From Burkholderiales bacterium (GTDB lineage Bacteria > Pseudomonadota > Gammaproteobacteria > Burkholderiales > Burkholderiaceae_C): 64,000 nucleotides of DNA. This document shows, piece after piece, positions 18,205-30,727 of this stretch. A program made the translations under genes and the position numbers. Below the pieces are notes generated by a model that did no database searches, had not been told where the DNA came from, and was given only the letters and a program-made list of their open reading frames with translations. The stretch lies in assembly GCA_028868995.1 (NCBI GenBank), contig JAGWTH010000006.1:1-64000 (forward strand). Reading direction: 5' to 3'. How positions within the stretch are numbered: position 1 is the first letter of the stretch; each line of letters starts with the position of its first letter.

Positions 18205-18510
18205 TTACAGCACGACCTTCACCATGGGGTGCGAGGTCAGCGCCCGGTAGAGGTCGTCGAGCTGTTGCCGGCTCGTCGCCGTCACCGTGATGGTGATGCC
18301 CAGGTAGTTGCCCTTGGAGCTGTTGCGCAGCTCCACGGTGCCCGCATCGAAGCCCGGGTCGAAACGCCTGGCGATCTGCGTCACCGCATGCACGAAGCCG
18401 TCCACCTTTGCGCCCATCACCTTGATGGGGAACTGCGACGGGTACTCGATCAGGGTTTCCTGGCCGGGGGAGGTCGTGAGGGTCCTGGGCGGATGGATCG
18501 AAGCGGACAT
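18205..18510 (-). CDS. DUF493 (YbeD-like) family protein
   Basis: The 101-residue protein belongs to the YbeD/DUF493 family, a small ferredoxin-like ACT-resembling fold linked by gene order to lipB across proteobacteria. Visible landmarks are YPSQFPIKVMGAKVDGF, SSKGNYLGITITVTATS and LYRALTSHPMVKVVL. The start overlaps the end of dat by one base (TGATG) and the stop abuts lipB, so it is central in a coupled dat-DUF493-lipB-lipA set. The molecular role is not established; a regulatory role in lipoylation is inferred only from position. Confidence 0.9.
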   Translation of the reverse strand: MSASIHPPRTLTTSPGQETLIEYPSQFPIKVMGAKVDGFVHAVTQIARRFDPGFDAGTVELRNSSKGNYLGITITVTATSRQQLDDLYRALTSHPMVKVVL

Positions 18511-19397
18511 CAGGTTCCTTGCAGTTTGGCTTGCTGGTAGCCGGCGAACAGCTTGTCGTAGATGGGGCCCGGCCGGCCGTTTCCAACTGGCTTTCCGTCC
18601 AGCACCGTGCAGGCCAGCACTTCCTTGGTGGCGGAGCTGAGCAGGATCTCGTCGGCCGCCAGCACCTCCGCGCGGGACACCCGGCGCAGCTCGAAGGGGA
18701 TGCCCTGGGCGCGGCAGAGCTCCTCCAGCAGGCCGTAGCGGATGCCTTCGAGCACCAGGTTGTCCTTGGGCGGGCCCAGGACCACGCCGTCGCGCACCAC
18801 CCACACGTTGGAGGCAGCCGCCTCGCTCAGGAAGCCGTCGCGGAACATGACCGTCTCGACGGCGCCCGCGTCGGCGCTGACCTGGCGCGCCAGCACGGCG
18901 CCCGCCAGGCTGGTGCTCTTGATGTGGGCCATCTTCCAGCGGAAGTCGTCGGCGGTGACGCACATGACGCCCTTGGCACGTTCCTCCGCGGAGTACAGGG
19001 CCATGCGGTTCACCATGCCGAACACGGTGGGCGTCAGGCCCGGCAGCATCACGTGGTCGCGCATCGCCACGCCACGCGTGACCTGCAGGTACACGAGCTG
19101 GTGGGTGGCCTCGGGGGCCTGGCCGACGTGCTTCGCATAGGCCGCGACCAGCCGGTCCACCAGCGCGCGCCAGCCGGCGCGGTCCAGGGGGTTGGGGATG
19201 CGCAGCTCGCCCAGGCTGCGCTCCAGCCGCCCCATGTGCTCCTGGAAGCGGAACGGCCGGCCCCCGTACACCGGCACGACCTCGTAGATGCCGTCGCCGA
19301 AGATGAAGCCGCGGTCGAGCACGCTCACCTTCGCCTGGTCCAGGGTGGTGAACTCGCCGTCGAGGTAGCAGGGCAGGTCGGGGAGGTTCGCTTTCAT
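18510..19397 (-). CDS. D-amino-acid transaminase-like class IV aminotransferase
   Basis: This PLP enzyme of fold type IV makes D-Ala or D-Glu from keto acids, or acts on branched-chain substrates. The 295-residue protein shows SVLDRGFIFGDGIYEVVPVYGG, the PLP Lys in AHIKSTSLAGAV, and EAAASNVWVV. In betaproteobacteria this gene, often called dat, heads the lipB cluster, as it does here. Its stop overlaps the DUF493 start. The ATG at 19397 follows GAGGACAAT at a slightly long spacing. Substrate preference between D-amino acids and branched-chain amino acids cannot be decided by eye. Confidence 0.9.
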   Translation of the reverse strand: MKANLPDLPCYLDGEFTTLDQAKVSVLDRGFIFGDGIYEVVPVYGGRPFRFQEHMGRLERSLGELRIPNPLDRAGWRALVDRLVAAYAKHVGQAPEATHQLVYLQVTRGVAMRDHVMLPGLTPTVFGMVNRMALYSAEERAKGVMCVTADDFRWKMAHIKSTSLAGAVLARQVSADAGAVETVMFRDGFLSEAAASNVWVVRDGVVLGPPKDNLVLEGIRYGLLEELCRAQGIPFELRRVSRAEVLAADEILLSSATKEVLACTVLDGKPVGNGRPGPIYDKLFAGYQQAKLQGT

Positions 19398-19431
19398 GCG
19401 CCGATTGTCCTCGCTTCCGCGCGCGGACGGG

Positions 19432-19878
19432 TCAGCGCCACAGGAGGACCGCGGCGATGGCCAGCCAGCCCAGGACGAAGTTGAACTTCACCAGGGCCGC
19501 GATCTGGTTCATGCGCCGGCCGCCCTCCGGCCAGTCCTGCGCGGCGACCGCGCGCTGCGCCCGCCGCCAGGGCGCGAAGAAGAGGTGGCCGAACACCAGC
19601 ATCATCAGCACGCCCAGGCCCGCCATCGCATGCCAGCCGCGCGGCGCCTGGGCCGCGGGCAGCGCCAGCAGCAGGGGCAGGCCCGTGAGCAGCAGCACGG
19701 CGATGTTGGCCGCCACCACCGCGAAGAAGCGCCGCAGCACCTGCACCATGAGGGGCAGGCGTTGCTGCGGCGGCTGCAGCGCGTGCAGCGCGGGCCGCAG
19801 GGCGAACAGCACGAAGGCCATGCCGCCCATCCAGAGGACGGCGGCGGCCAGGTGCAGGAAGACGAGCAGGTTGTGCAT
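19432..19878 (-). CDS. CopD-like integral membrane protein
   Basis: The 148-residue protein is predicted to have four transmembrane helices. It opens MHNLLVFLHLAAAVLWMGGMAFVLF, a pattern (HLxAAxxWxGG) shared with CopD-domain and related haem- or copper-associated membrane proteins. His2 and His9 flank the first helix, and a later His occurs in the third helix region (FGHLFFAPW). The ATG at 19878 follows GGGAGAGCCC; the longer upstream reading crosses the atp promoter and is rejected. It precedes dat on the same strand by 34 bases, so it may share its transcript. The exact role is unknown. Confidence 0.8.
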   Translation of the reverse strand: MHNLLVFLHLAAAVLWMGGMAFVLFALRPALHALQPPQQRLPLMVQVLRRFFAVVAANIAVLLLTGLPLLLALPAAQAPRGWHAMAGLGVLMMLVFGHLFFAPWRRAQRAVAAQDWPEGGRRMNQIAALVKFNFVLGWLAIAAVLLWR

Positions 19879-19986
19879 GGGCTCTCCCGTGGGCGATGCC
19901 GCGGATTGTGCGTCCCGTCCGCCTGCCCTGTCGCCCGCGGGGTCGGCGCCGGCGCCGGGGCTGGCGGGGGGCTGTCCGTTTCTTCT

Positions 19987-19992
19987 TATAAT
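19987..19992 (+). promoter_or_regulatory. -10 element of the atp operon
   Basis: A perfect TATAAT lies 31 bases before the atpI GTG. No clear -35 is seen at 16-18 bases, where the sequence is GC-rich. The ATG embedded at its end (19991) is in frame with atpI but would place the start inside the promoter, so it is not the translation start. Confidence 0.55.
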
Positions 19993-20023
19993 GGGAGGCT
20001 TTCCTACGGTTTCAGGACGTGAC

Positions 20024-20515
20024 GTGGCGGCCAATCCAAGCAAAACAATCGCCCCGCTGCCTGAAGAGCCCGAGGAGGCCTCCTCCGTCCAGCCGCTGAG
20101 CGCCGAAGAGGCGCGGCGGGTGCGCGAGCTGAATCCGCCGCTTTCGCCGTGGCGGGTGGTGGCGGGGCAGGCCGCGGTGGGCCTGGCGGCGGCGCTGCTG
20201 GGCTGGGGGTTCACGGGGAAGCAAAGTGTCGGATGGTCCGTCGGATACGGGGCTCTGGCCGTGTTGGTGCCCGCAGCGGTGTTCGCGCGGGGGCTGACGG
20301 GGAGGTTTGCATCGCTCAATGCAGGATCGGCCGCGGTCGGGTTCCTGCTATGGGAGATGGTGAAGATCGCCTTGACGTTCGCCATGCTGGTGGCGGCGCC
20401 GAGGCTGGTGGTGGGGCTGAGCTGGCCGGCTTTGCTGGTCGGCCTGGTCCTCGCGATGAAGGTTTACTGGGTCGCCCTGGCGTTCGCGCCGCGGCCCAAG
20501 ACGAAATCGAACTGA
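20024..20515 (+). CDS. atpI: ATP synthase subunit I
   Basis: AtpI-type proteins assist assembly of the c ring and possibly ion transport. The 163-residue protein has a polar N-terminal region of about 40 residues and then four hydrophobic helices (WRVVAGQAAVGLAAALLGW, YGALAVLVPAAVFA, WEMVKIALTFAMLVAAP and WPALLVGLVLAMK). The GTG at 20024 was chosen because AGGA lies 6 bases upstream and the perfect TATAAT lies 31 bases upstream; ATG 19991 overlaps that promoter. It is 7 bases before atpB and is the first gene of the operon. Confidence 0.88.
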   Translation: MAANPSKTIAPLPEEPEEASSVQPLSAEEARRVRELNPPLSPWRVVAGQAAVGLAAALLGWGFTGKQSVGWSVGYGALAVLVPAAVFARGLTGRFASLNAGSAAVGFLLWEMVKIALTFAMLVAAPRLVVGLSWPALLVGLVLAMKVYWVALAFAPRPKTKSN

Positions 20516-20522
20516 AAGAAAC

Positions 20523-21727
<1,205 letters not shown>

Positions 21728-21796
21728 TTCCTTCCATCCTTTTCGGTCCAACCCTTCCCGTGCGCGACTTCAGCGGCGGGAGCAAAGGATGAAAAA

Positions 21797-22267
21797 GTGA
21801 GCATCACCGGTACCCTCATCATTCAGATCATCGTCTTCCTGATCCTGGTCGGGTTCACGATGAAGTTCGTGTGGCCGCCGATCGCCGCCGCGCTCGACGA
21901 GCGCGCGAAGAAGATCGCCGATGGCCTGGCCGCCGCCGACAAGGCGAAGGCCGAGCTGAGCGCCGCCGACAAGAAGGTGGAGCAGGAACTGGCCAAGACT
22001 CGCAGCGAAACCGCCGCCCTGCTGGCCGATGCCGAGCGCCGCGCGCAGGCGATCGTCGAGGAGGCCAAGGGCCGTGCCACGGAAGAGGCCAACAGGATCA
22101 TCGCCGCCGCCCGCACCGAGGCCGAGCAGCAGGCCGTGAAGGCCCGCGACGCGCTGCGCGACCAGGTCGCCGCGCTGGCCGTCAAGGGCGCCGAGCAGAT
22201 CCTGCGCAAGGAAGTGAACGCCTCCGTGCACGCCGACCTGCTCAAGCGCCTGCAGACCGAGCTGTAA
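21797..22267 (+). CDS. atpF: ATP synthase F0 subunit b
   Basis: Subunit b is the peripheral stalk that holds F1 against F0. The 156-residue protein has one N-terminal membrane helix ([20 protein letters not shown]), the conserved KFVWPPI turn, and a long charged coiled coil rich in Ala, Lys and Glu. The start is GTG at 21797, preceded by AAAGGATGAAAAA; no ATG is available near the helix. A GTG here may help set stoichiometry against subunit c. atpH follows 15 bases after the stop. Confidence 0.95.
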   Translation: MSITGTLIIQIIVFLILVGFTMKFVWPPIAAALDERAKKIADGLAAADKAKAELSAADKKVEQELAKTRSETAALLADAERRAQAIVEEAKGRATEEANRIIAAARTEAEQQAVKARDALRDQVAALAVKGAEQILRKEVNASVHADLLKRLQTEL

Positions 22268-22282
22268 GAGGAAAGACTGGCC

Positions 22283-22813
22283 ATGGCTGAACTCGCCACC
22301 ATCGCCCGCCCGTACGCCGAGGCGCTGTTCCAGGTCGCCGAGAAGGACCTGGAAGGCACCTCGCAGTGGCTGGACGCGCTCGCCGCCGTGGCGGGCAACG
22401 CCCAGCTGCTGCAGTTCGCGGACAACCCCAAGGTCGGCAACCAGCAGGTGTACGACGTCCTCACCGGCGTCGCGCGCGTGCAGCTGCCCGCCGCGGGCCA
22501 GAACTTCCTGCGCACGGTCATCGAGAACGGCCGCCTGGCCGCGCTGCCCGAGGTCGCCCACCAGTTCCGCGAAATGAAGAACGCCCGCAGCGGCGCCTCC
22601 GACGCGGTGGTGTACAGCGCCTTTCCCATCGCCGGCGATCAGCTGGGCGCCGTCGCCCAGGCGCTGGAGAAGCGGTTCGGCCGCAAGCTCAACCTGACCG
22701 TACAGGAAGACCCGTCCCTCATCGGCGGCATCCGCGTGGTGGTGGGCGACGAGGTGCTCGACACCTCGGTGAAGGCCCGCCTGGAACAAATGAAAGTCGC
22801 GCTGACGGCCTGA
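22283..22813 (+). CDS. atpH: ATP synthase F1 subunit delta
   Basis: Delta links the peripheral stalk to the top of F1. The 176-residue protein opens [16 protein letters not shown], has the middle segment [21 protein letters not shown] and ends with the OSCP/delta signature [22 protein letters not shown]. Length is standard for the family. It sits between atpF and atpA, and the ATG follows GAGGAAAGACTGGCC. Confidence 0.96.
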   Translation: MAELATIARPYAEALFQVAEKDLEGTSQWLDALAAVAGNAQLLQFADNPKVGNQQVYDVLTGVARVQLPAAGQNFLRTVIENGRLAALPEVAHQFREMKNARSGASDAVVYSAFPIAGDQLGAVAQALEKRFGRKLNLTVQEDPSLIGGIRVVVGDEVLDTSVKARLEQMKVALTA

Positions 22814-22847
22814 CCGCCGTCCCGCTCACAAGGACAAGGAACGAGTC

Positions 22848-24401
<1,554 letters not shown>

Positions 24402-24425
24402 AGCCAACGCTCAAGGAAGACGGCA

Positions 24426-25301
24426 ATGGCTGCAGGCAAGGAAATTCGCGGCAAGATCAAGTCGGTGGAGAACACCAAGAAGATCACCAAGGCCATGGAG
24501 ATGGTTGCCGCGTCCAAGATGCGCAAGGCGCAGGACCGCATGCGCGCGGCCCGGCCTTACAGCGACAAGGTGCGCAACATCGCCGCCAACCTCGGCAAGG
24601 CCAACCCCGAGTACACCCACCCCTTCATGAAGCACAACGACGTGAAGGCGGCGGGGGTGATCGTGGTCTCGACCGACAAGGGCCTGTGCGGCGGCCTCAA
24701 CACCAACGTGCTGCGCGCGGTCACGCAGAAGCTGCGCGAGCTGCAGGCGGCGGGCCAGAGCATCCAGACGGTGGCGATCGGCAACAAGGGCCTGGGCTTC
24801 CTCAACCGCATCGGCGCGCAGGTGGTCTCGCATGTCACCCAGCTGGGCGACACGCCGCACCTCGAGCGCCTGATCGGCCCGGTGAAGGTGCTGCTGGACC
24901 AGTACGCCCAGGGCAAGCTGAACGCCGTGTACCTCTCGTACACGAAGTTCATCAACACCATGCGGCAGGAGCCGGTGGTGGAGCAGCTGCTGCCCCTGTC
25001 CTCCGACCGCATGGCGGAGCAAGCCAAGGCGGCCGGCGAGCACGGCTGGGACTACATCTACGAGCCGGACGCGAAGACGGTGATCGACGAGCTGCTGGTC
25101 CGCTACGTCGAGGCGCTGGTGTACCAGGCGGTGGCCGAGAACATGGCCTCCGAGCAGTCCGCCCGCATGGTGGCCATGAAGGCCGCGACGGACAACGCCG
25201 GCAACCTGATCAACGAGCTCAAGCTGGTCTACAACAAGACGCGCCAGGCCGCGATCACGAAGGAACTTTCGGAGATCGTGTCCGGGGCGGCTGCGGTTTA
25301 A
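24426..25301 (+). CDS. atpG: ATP synthase F1 subunit gamma
   Basis: Gamma is the central rotor shaft. The 291-residue protein has the N-terminal helix [33 protein letters not shown] (core [17 protein letters not shown]), the [11 protein letters not shown] segment of the Rossmann body and the C-terminal helix [21 protein letters not shown] (core NKTRQAAIT). Length is normal. It lies between atpA and atpD, with 24 and 18 bases of spacing. Confidence 0.97.
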   Translation: MAAGKEIRGKIKSVENTKKITKAMEMVAASKMRKAQDRMRAARPYSDKVRNIAANLGKANPEYTHPFMKHNDVKAAGVIVVSTDKGLCGGLNTNVLRAVTQKLRELQAAGQSIQTVAIGNKGLGFLNRIGAQVVSHVTQLGDTPHLERLIGPVKVLLDQYAQGKLNAVYLSYTKFINTMRQEPVVEQLLPLSSDRMAEQAKAAGEHGWDYIYEPDAKTVIDELLVRYVEALVYQAVAENMASEQSARMVAMKAATDNAGNLINELKLVYNKTRQAAITKELSEIVSGAAAV

Positions 25302-26729
<1,428 letters not shown>

Positions 26730-26735
26730 CGAGCC

Positions 26736-27164
26736 ATGGCGGATCCCACCCACACCATCCAAGTCGACGTGGTCAGTGCCGAGGAGTCCATCTTCTCGGG
26801 CGAGGCCCGCTTCGTCGCGCTGCCGGGCGAGGCCGGCGAGCTCGGCATCTACCCGCGCCACACGCCGCTGATCACGCGCGTGAAGCCCGGCTCGGTGCGC
26901 ATCGAGAAGGCTGACGGTGGCGAGGAGTTCGTCTTCGTCGCCGGCGGCATCCTGGAGGTGCAGCCCAACCGCGTGACCGTCCTGTCCGACACCGCCATCC
27001 GCGGCAAGGACCTGGACGAGGAGAAGGCCAACGAGGCCCGCCGCGCCGCGGAAGAGGCCCTGAAGAACGCCAAGAGCGACATCGACATCGCCAAGGCGCA
27101 GTCGGAACTGGCTATCATGGCCGCGCAGATCGCCGCGCTGCAGAAATACCGCCAGAAAAAGTAA
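26736..27164 (+). CDS. atpC: ATP synthase F1 subunit epsilon
   Basis: Epsilon is a rotor subunit whose C-terminal helices inhibit ATP hydrolysis. The 142-residue protein has the N-terminal beta barrel ([35 protein letters not shown] and [19 protein letters not shown]) and a two-helix C-terminus ([18 protein letters not shown] onward), so the inhibitory hairpin is intact. It starts 6 bases after atpD and is the last gene of the operon. Confidence 0.96.
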   Translation: MADPTHTIQVDVVSAEESIFSGEARFVALPGEAGELGIYPRHTPLITRVKPGSVRIEKADGGEEFVFVAGGILEVQPNRVTVLSDTAIRGKDLDEEKANEARRAAEEALKNAKSDIDIAKAQSELAIMAAQIAALQKYRQKK

Positions 27165-27170
27165 TGTCCT

Positions 27171-27208
27171 GGGGACAGACCAGGTGGCGAAGCGACTGCT
27201 CTGTCCCC
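27171..27208. repeat. Inverted repeat GGGGACAGA / TCTGTCCCC
   Basis: Perfect 9-base arms (27171-27179 and 27200-27208) flank a 20-base centre, starting 7 bases after the atpC stop. Similar GGGGACAGA elements recur intergenically in many Burkholderiales genomes. It may be a dispersed repeat or part of the operon end; the proper terminator lies further on. Confidence 0.55.
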
Positions 27209-27248
27209 TCTGACTAGAAACAAGAACGCGCTAAAAACCAGCGCCCTC

Positions 27249-27282
27249 AGCCCCGTGCCGCAAGTCACGGGGCTTTTTCCTT
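27249..27282 (+). terminator. Rho-independent terminator of the atp operon
   Basis: AGCCCCGTG (27249-27257) pairs exactly with CACGGGGCT (27266-27274) around an 8-base loop, followed by TTTTCCTTT. It lies about 85 bases after the atpC stop and is the evident end of the atpIBEFHAGDC transcript. Confidence 0.88.
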
Positions 27283-27378
27283 TCAGGCTCCCGGCGGCAT
27301 GATGTCGATCCGCGGCGCGCCCGGCCGACATTGCCAGGGCGCCGCATGGGGCGACGCCGCAACCCCCTGGAGCAAACC

Positions 27379-27738
27379 ATGGAATACCTGCTGCTGATCC
27401 ACAGCGAGACCAACCGCAACGCCGAAGCCGTTCCCGAAGCGGCGCGCGCGCAGATGCTGGAGGCCTATCGCGCCTACACCGAGGCGCTGCAACAGTCGGG
27501 CGCCTTGCGCGGGAGCAACCGCCTGCGTCCCGCGGCGATGGCGACGGCCGTGCGCGTGCGCGACGGCAAGACCGAGGTGCACAACGGCCCCTACATCGAG
27601 ACGCGCGAGGAGCTCGGCGGCTACTACCTGGTCGACGTGCCGGACCTCGACGCCGCCCTGTCCTGGGCCGCCCGCTGCCCGGGGGCCGCCCACGGCACGA
27701 TGGAAGTGCGGCCGGTGTGGCCCATGGGCGAGTACTGA
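27379..27738 (+). CDS. YCII/DGPF-domain protein
   Basis: The 119-residue protein is a small YCII-related (DGPF) domain protein of ferredoxin-like fold. It opens [12 protein letters not shown] and has the family segment [32 protein letters not shown], in which [15 protein letters not shown] is characteristic. The ATG at 27379 follows GGAGCAAACC; an upstream in-frame start adds Arg-rich residues and is rejected. It is 11 bases before an ECF sigma gene, the standard pairing for ECF42 sigma factors. The biochemical function is unknown; it is thought to sense or process a small molecule for its sigma partner. Confidence 0.92.
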   Translation: MEYLLLIHSETNRNAEAVPEAARAQMLEAYRAYTEALQQSGALRGSNRLRPAAMATAVRVRDGKTEVHNGPYIETREELGGYYLVDVPDLDAALSWAARCPGAAHGTMEVRPVWPMGEY

Positions 27739-27749
27739 ATCCGCCGGAC

Positions 27750-29000
27750 GTGACGGACCTGCCCGCCGGGGAAGCTGTGCAGGCCGCGGAAGCGGCCGCG
27801 CGCCGCAGCTACGGCAAGCTGGTGGCCTTCCTGGCCGCGCGCACGCGGGACGTGGCTGGCGCCGAAGACGCGCTGGCCGAAGCCTTCGCCACGGCCCTGG
27901 CGGACTGGCCGCGCCACGGCGTCCCGCGCAGTCCCGAGGCCTGGCTGCTGACGGTGGCGCGGCGCCGCCAGGTCGACGCGCTGCGCACCCGCGGGCACGC
28001 GGAGGCGGCGGCCCAGCACCTTCAGCTGCTGCGGGACCTGCACGAACCGGCCGGGGACGGCGAGATCCCGGACGACCGCCTGCGCTTGATGTTCGCCTGC
28101 ACGCACCCGGCGATCGATGCGGGCGTGCGTGCGCCGCTGATGCTGCAGGCGGTGCTGGGCTTCGACGCCGGCACCATCGCCTCGGCCTTCCTGGTCGCGC
28201 CGGCCGCGATGGCGCAGCGGCTGGTGCGCGCCAAGGCCCGCATCCGGGAGGCCGGCATCCCGTTCGAGGTGCCGCCGCGCGCCGCCTGGGCGCAGCGCCT
28301 GGACGCCGTGCTGGCCGCGATCTACGCCGCCTACGCGGAGGGCTGGGCCGATGCCGGCGTCGATCCCGCGCGGCGCAACCTCGCGGGCGAGGCGATCTGG
28401 CTGGGCCGCATGCTGGTGGAACTGCTGCCCGGGGAGCCCGAGCCGCTGGGCCTGCTCGCGCTCATGCTCCATGCCCAGGCGCGCCTGCCGGCACGGCGCG
28501 GCGACCACGGCGACTACGTGCCGCTGGCGGCGCAGGACGTCGCCCGCTGGGACGTCGTTCTCATCGACGAAGCCGAAGCCCTGCTGCTGCGGGCCAGTCG
28601 CCGCGGCGCGCCAGGGCGCTACCAGCTCGAGGCCGCGGTGCAGTCCGTGCACAGCGTGCGCCGGCACGGCCGGCGACCGGACCATGCGGCCATCCTGCAG
28701 CTGTACGACGCACTGGAGGCGATCAGCCCCACGCCCGTGGCGGCGCTCAATCGGGCGGTGGCGTGCGCCGAAGTGCATGGCCCGCACGCTGCCCTGGCCG
28801 CGCTCGAAGCGCTCGCGACCGAACCCCGCCTGCAGGAATACCAGCCCTACTGGGCGGCGCGTGCCCACCTGCTCGCGCAATGCGGCCGCGGGGAAGAGGC
28901 CTTCCAGGCCTACCAGCGCGCCATCGGCCTGACGCGCGACGATGCCGTGCGCCGCTTTCTGCAGCGCCGGGCCTCGCAGGGAGTTAGGCAAGCCCCCTAG
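27750..29000 (+). CDS. ECF sigma factor with C-terminal TPR-like domain (ECF42-type)
   Basis: This is an extracytoplasmic-function sigma factor. Region 2 is recognisable in [20 protein letters not shown] and [18 protein letters not shown], region 4 near [31 protein letters not shown]. The protein then continues with about 230 residues of helical repeat-like sequence, including YAEGWADAG and the conserved end [13 protein letters not shown] and [10 protein letters not shown], as in the DUF6596 sigma group. The GTG at 27750 gives 416 residues; a further upstream GTG at 27717 overlaps the YCII gene. No anti-sigma gene is adjacent. In this group, the C-terminal extension takes the place of an anti-sigma factor. 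Confidence 0.9.
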   Translation: MTDLPAGEAVQAAEAAARRSYGKLVAFLAARTRDVAGAEDALAEAFATALADWPRHGVPRSPEAWLLTVARRRQVDALRTRGHAEAAAQHLQLLRDLHEPAGDGEIPDDRLRLMFACTHPAIDAGVRAPLMLQAVLGFDAGTIASAFLVAPAAMAQRLVRAKARIREAGIPFEVPPRAAWAQRLDAVLAAIYAAYAEGWADAGVDPARRNLAGEAIWLGRMLVELLPGEPEPLGLLALMLHAQARLPARRGDHGDYVPLAAQDVARWDVVLIDEAEALLLRASRRGAPGRYQLEAAVQSVHSVRRHGRRPDHAAILQLYDALEAISPTPVAALNRAVACAEVHGPHAALAALEALATEPRLQEYQPYWAARAHLLAQCGRGEEAFQAYQRAIGLTRDDAVRRFLQRRASQGVRQAP

Positions 29001-29112
29001 GCCGGGCCCAGTCTTTCCTTCAGCGTACGGGTCTCACCGGAGGCGCATGCGCGGCGGACGCGGGTAGCCTGCCCGAGGTGGCCGTCCCGAGCCGCTCCGT
29101 TGTGGAGATCCC

Positions 29113-30210
29113 ATGCGCCTTCTCGCCTGCACGCTGCTCCTTGCCGCAGCGCCTGCCTTCGCCCAGGACATCGTCGTGGGCCAGTCCGCACCGCTCACCG
29201 GGGGCAACGCCGAACTGGGCAACGACATCCGCAACGGCGCGCTGGCCTATTTCAAGAAGGTGAACGACGCCGGCGGCCTGCCGCAGGGCCGCCTCCGGCT
29301 GGAGACCCTGGACGACAAGAACCAGACGCAGCTGGCCGCGGAGAACACCCGCAAGCTGGTGGAGGAACAGAACGTGGTGGCGCTGTTCGGCTACGCGTCC
29401 TCCACGCTCAGCATCCCGGCGATGCCCACCGTCGCCCAGTACAAGGTCCCGTTCTTCGCGCCCTTCACCGGCGCCGGCGTGATCCGCAAGCAGAACGACT
29501 ACGTCTACACGATCCGCGCGACCTACAACGAGGAGATCAACAAGATCGGCAACTTCTGGGGCAACCTGGGCTCCACGCGCGTGGCCGTGCTGCACTACGA
29601 CGACCTGGTGGGCAAGCAGAACTTCGACACGGTCGCCGCGGTGCTGAAGAAGTACGGCAGCGAGCCGGTGTCGGTGCCCATCAAGCGCAACGCCGACATC
29701 ACCGACGCCAACGTGAAGGCCGTGATCGCCGCCGATCCCAACGTGCTGGTCGTCACCACGCTCTACGCGCCGGCCGCCCAGATGATCAAGCGGCTCAAGG
29801 CCGCCAATCGCGCGACCATGGTCACCAGCCTGTCCTTCGCCGGCGCCAGCCAGCTCGCCAAGGCGCTGGGCCCGGACGCGGTGGGCGTGTCGATCGCCAT
29901 CACCGTGCCGTCGCCACGCGCGCAGACCGTGCCGGTGGTGCGCGAATGCGACGAGGCCTGGGCCGCGGCCGGGCACAAGGAGATCATGTCGGTGACCGCG
30001 CTGGAGTCGTGCATCGCGGCGAAGGTGCTGGTCGAGGGCATGCGGCACGCCGGCAAGGAGGTCACGCGTTCCTCGCTGCAGCGGGCACTGTCGAACCTGG
30101 GCCGTTACGACGCGGGCGGCTACCTGGTCGAATTCAGGCCGGGCTCCCACTACACCGGAAGCTACGTGAGCATGGCCCTGCTGCGGCCGAACGGCGAAGT
30201 GCGCGAATAG
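29113..30210 (+). CDS. ABC transporter substrate-binding protein (LivK-like)
   Basis: This is a periplasmic binding protein of the branched-chain amino-acid/amide type. The 365-residue precursor has a signal peptide MRLLACTLLLAAAPAFAQ with cleavage after AFA. The type I periplasmic fold begins DIVVGQSAPLTGGNAELGND and includes ALFGYASSTLS and the FFAPFTGAGVIR ligand region. No permease or ATPase genes flank it, so it is an orphan binding protein, typical of Comamonadaceae, which carry many. Alternatively it could feed a sensor system. The ligand is unknown. The ATG follows GTGGAGATCCC. Confidence 0.92.
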   Translation: MRLLACTLLLAAAPAFAQDIVVGQSAPLTGGNAELGNDIRNGALAYFKKVNDAGGLPQGRLRLETLDDKNQTQLAAENTRKLVEEQNVVALFGYASSTLSIPAMPTVAQYKVPFFAPFTGAGVIRKQNDYVYTIRATYNEEINKIGNFWGNLGSTRVAVLHYDDLVGKQNFDTVAAVLKKYGSEPVSVPIKRNADITDANVKAVIAADPNVLVVTTLYAPAAQMIKRLKAANRATMVTSLSFAGASQLAKALGPDAVGVSIAITVPSPRAQTVPVVRECDEAWAAAGHKEIMSVTALESCIAAKVLVEGMRHAGKEVTRSSLQRALSNLGRYDAGGYLVEFRPGSHYTGSYVSMALLRPNGEVRE

Positions 30211-30217
30211 GGGCGCT

Positions 30218-30727
30218 TCAGCCCAGCACAGGCTCGTCGGGCAGTTCGTTCGGATGGGCCGTGCCGGGCGCGGCGGGGAAGTGGCGCACCAGCAGCGCCG
30301 TGACGGCCTCCACCGACTGCTGCAGGCCCTGTTCGTAGCGGCTCGCGCGGAAGGCCGCGCCCATGCCGGCGGCGATCGCCTGCCACTCGCCGGCATCGAC
30401 GCGCCGGCTCAGGCCGCGGTCGGCAACGATCTCGATCGCGTGCTCGGCCAGCAGCAGGTAGACCAGCACGCCATTGTTGTGCTCGGTGTCCCACACGCGC
30501 AGCTTGCCGAACATGGCGATGGCGCGCTCCCGCGGGCTGGCGCCCCGCCAGAGGTAGCTCAGGGGCAGGCCGGCCTCGACGTAGATGCGGATCTGGCCCG
30601 TGTGCCGGCGCTCGCTGCGGGCCACCTGCTCGGCCAGGCGTTGCAGCAGGGCCGGCGGGATCGCCCGGCGGGTGTCCGCCTCGTCCAGCCAGCGGTGCCT
30701 GAACAGGCGTCGCAGCCGCTGCATCAT
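30218..30727 (-). CDS. TPM-domain protein (short form)
   Basis: The 169-residue protein has a TPM (TPM_phosphatase) domain without a signal peptide or membrane helix. Visible core segments are ERRHTGQIRIYVEAGLPLS, RERAIAMFGKLRVWDTEHNNGVLVYLLLAEHAIEIVADRGL (core NGVLVYLLLAEH) and WQAIAAGMGAAFRAS. ATG 30727 overlaps the stop of the upstream TPM membrane gene (TGATG), and a GTG one codon earlier and ATG one codon later are also possible. It is the third gene of a lemA-TPM-TPM set. Family members elsewhere include putative acid phosphatases; activity here is not proven. Confidence 0.88.
   Translation of the reverse strand: MMQRLRRLFRHRWLDEADTRRAIPPALLQRLAEQVARSERRHTGQIRIYVEAGLPLSYLWRGASPRERAIAMFGKLRVWDTEHNNGVLVYLLLAEHAIEIVADRGLSRRVDAGEWQAIAAGMGAAFRASRYEQGLQQSVEAVTALLVRHFPAAPGTAHPNELPDEPVLG

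Noticed and set aside
19991-19993. ATG as the start of atpI
   Set aside because: It is part of the TATAAT -10 element. The GTG at 20024 has a proper AGGA upstream and gives the usual subunit I length.
27171-27208. Inverted repeat after atpC as the operon terminator
   Set aside because: It has a 20-base loop and no T run; the better terminator with a T tract is at 27249-27282.
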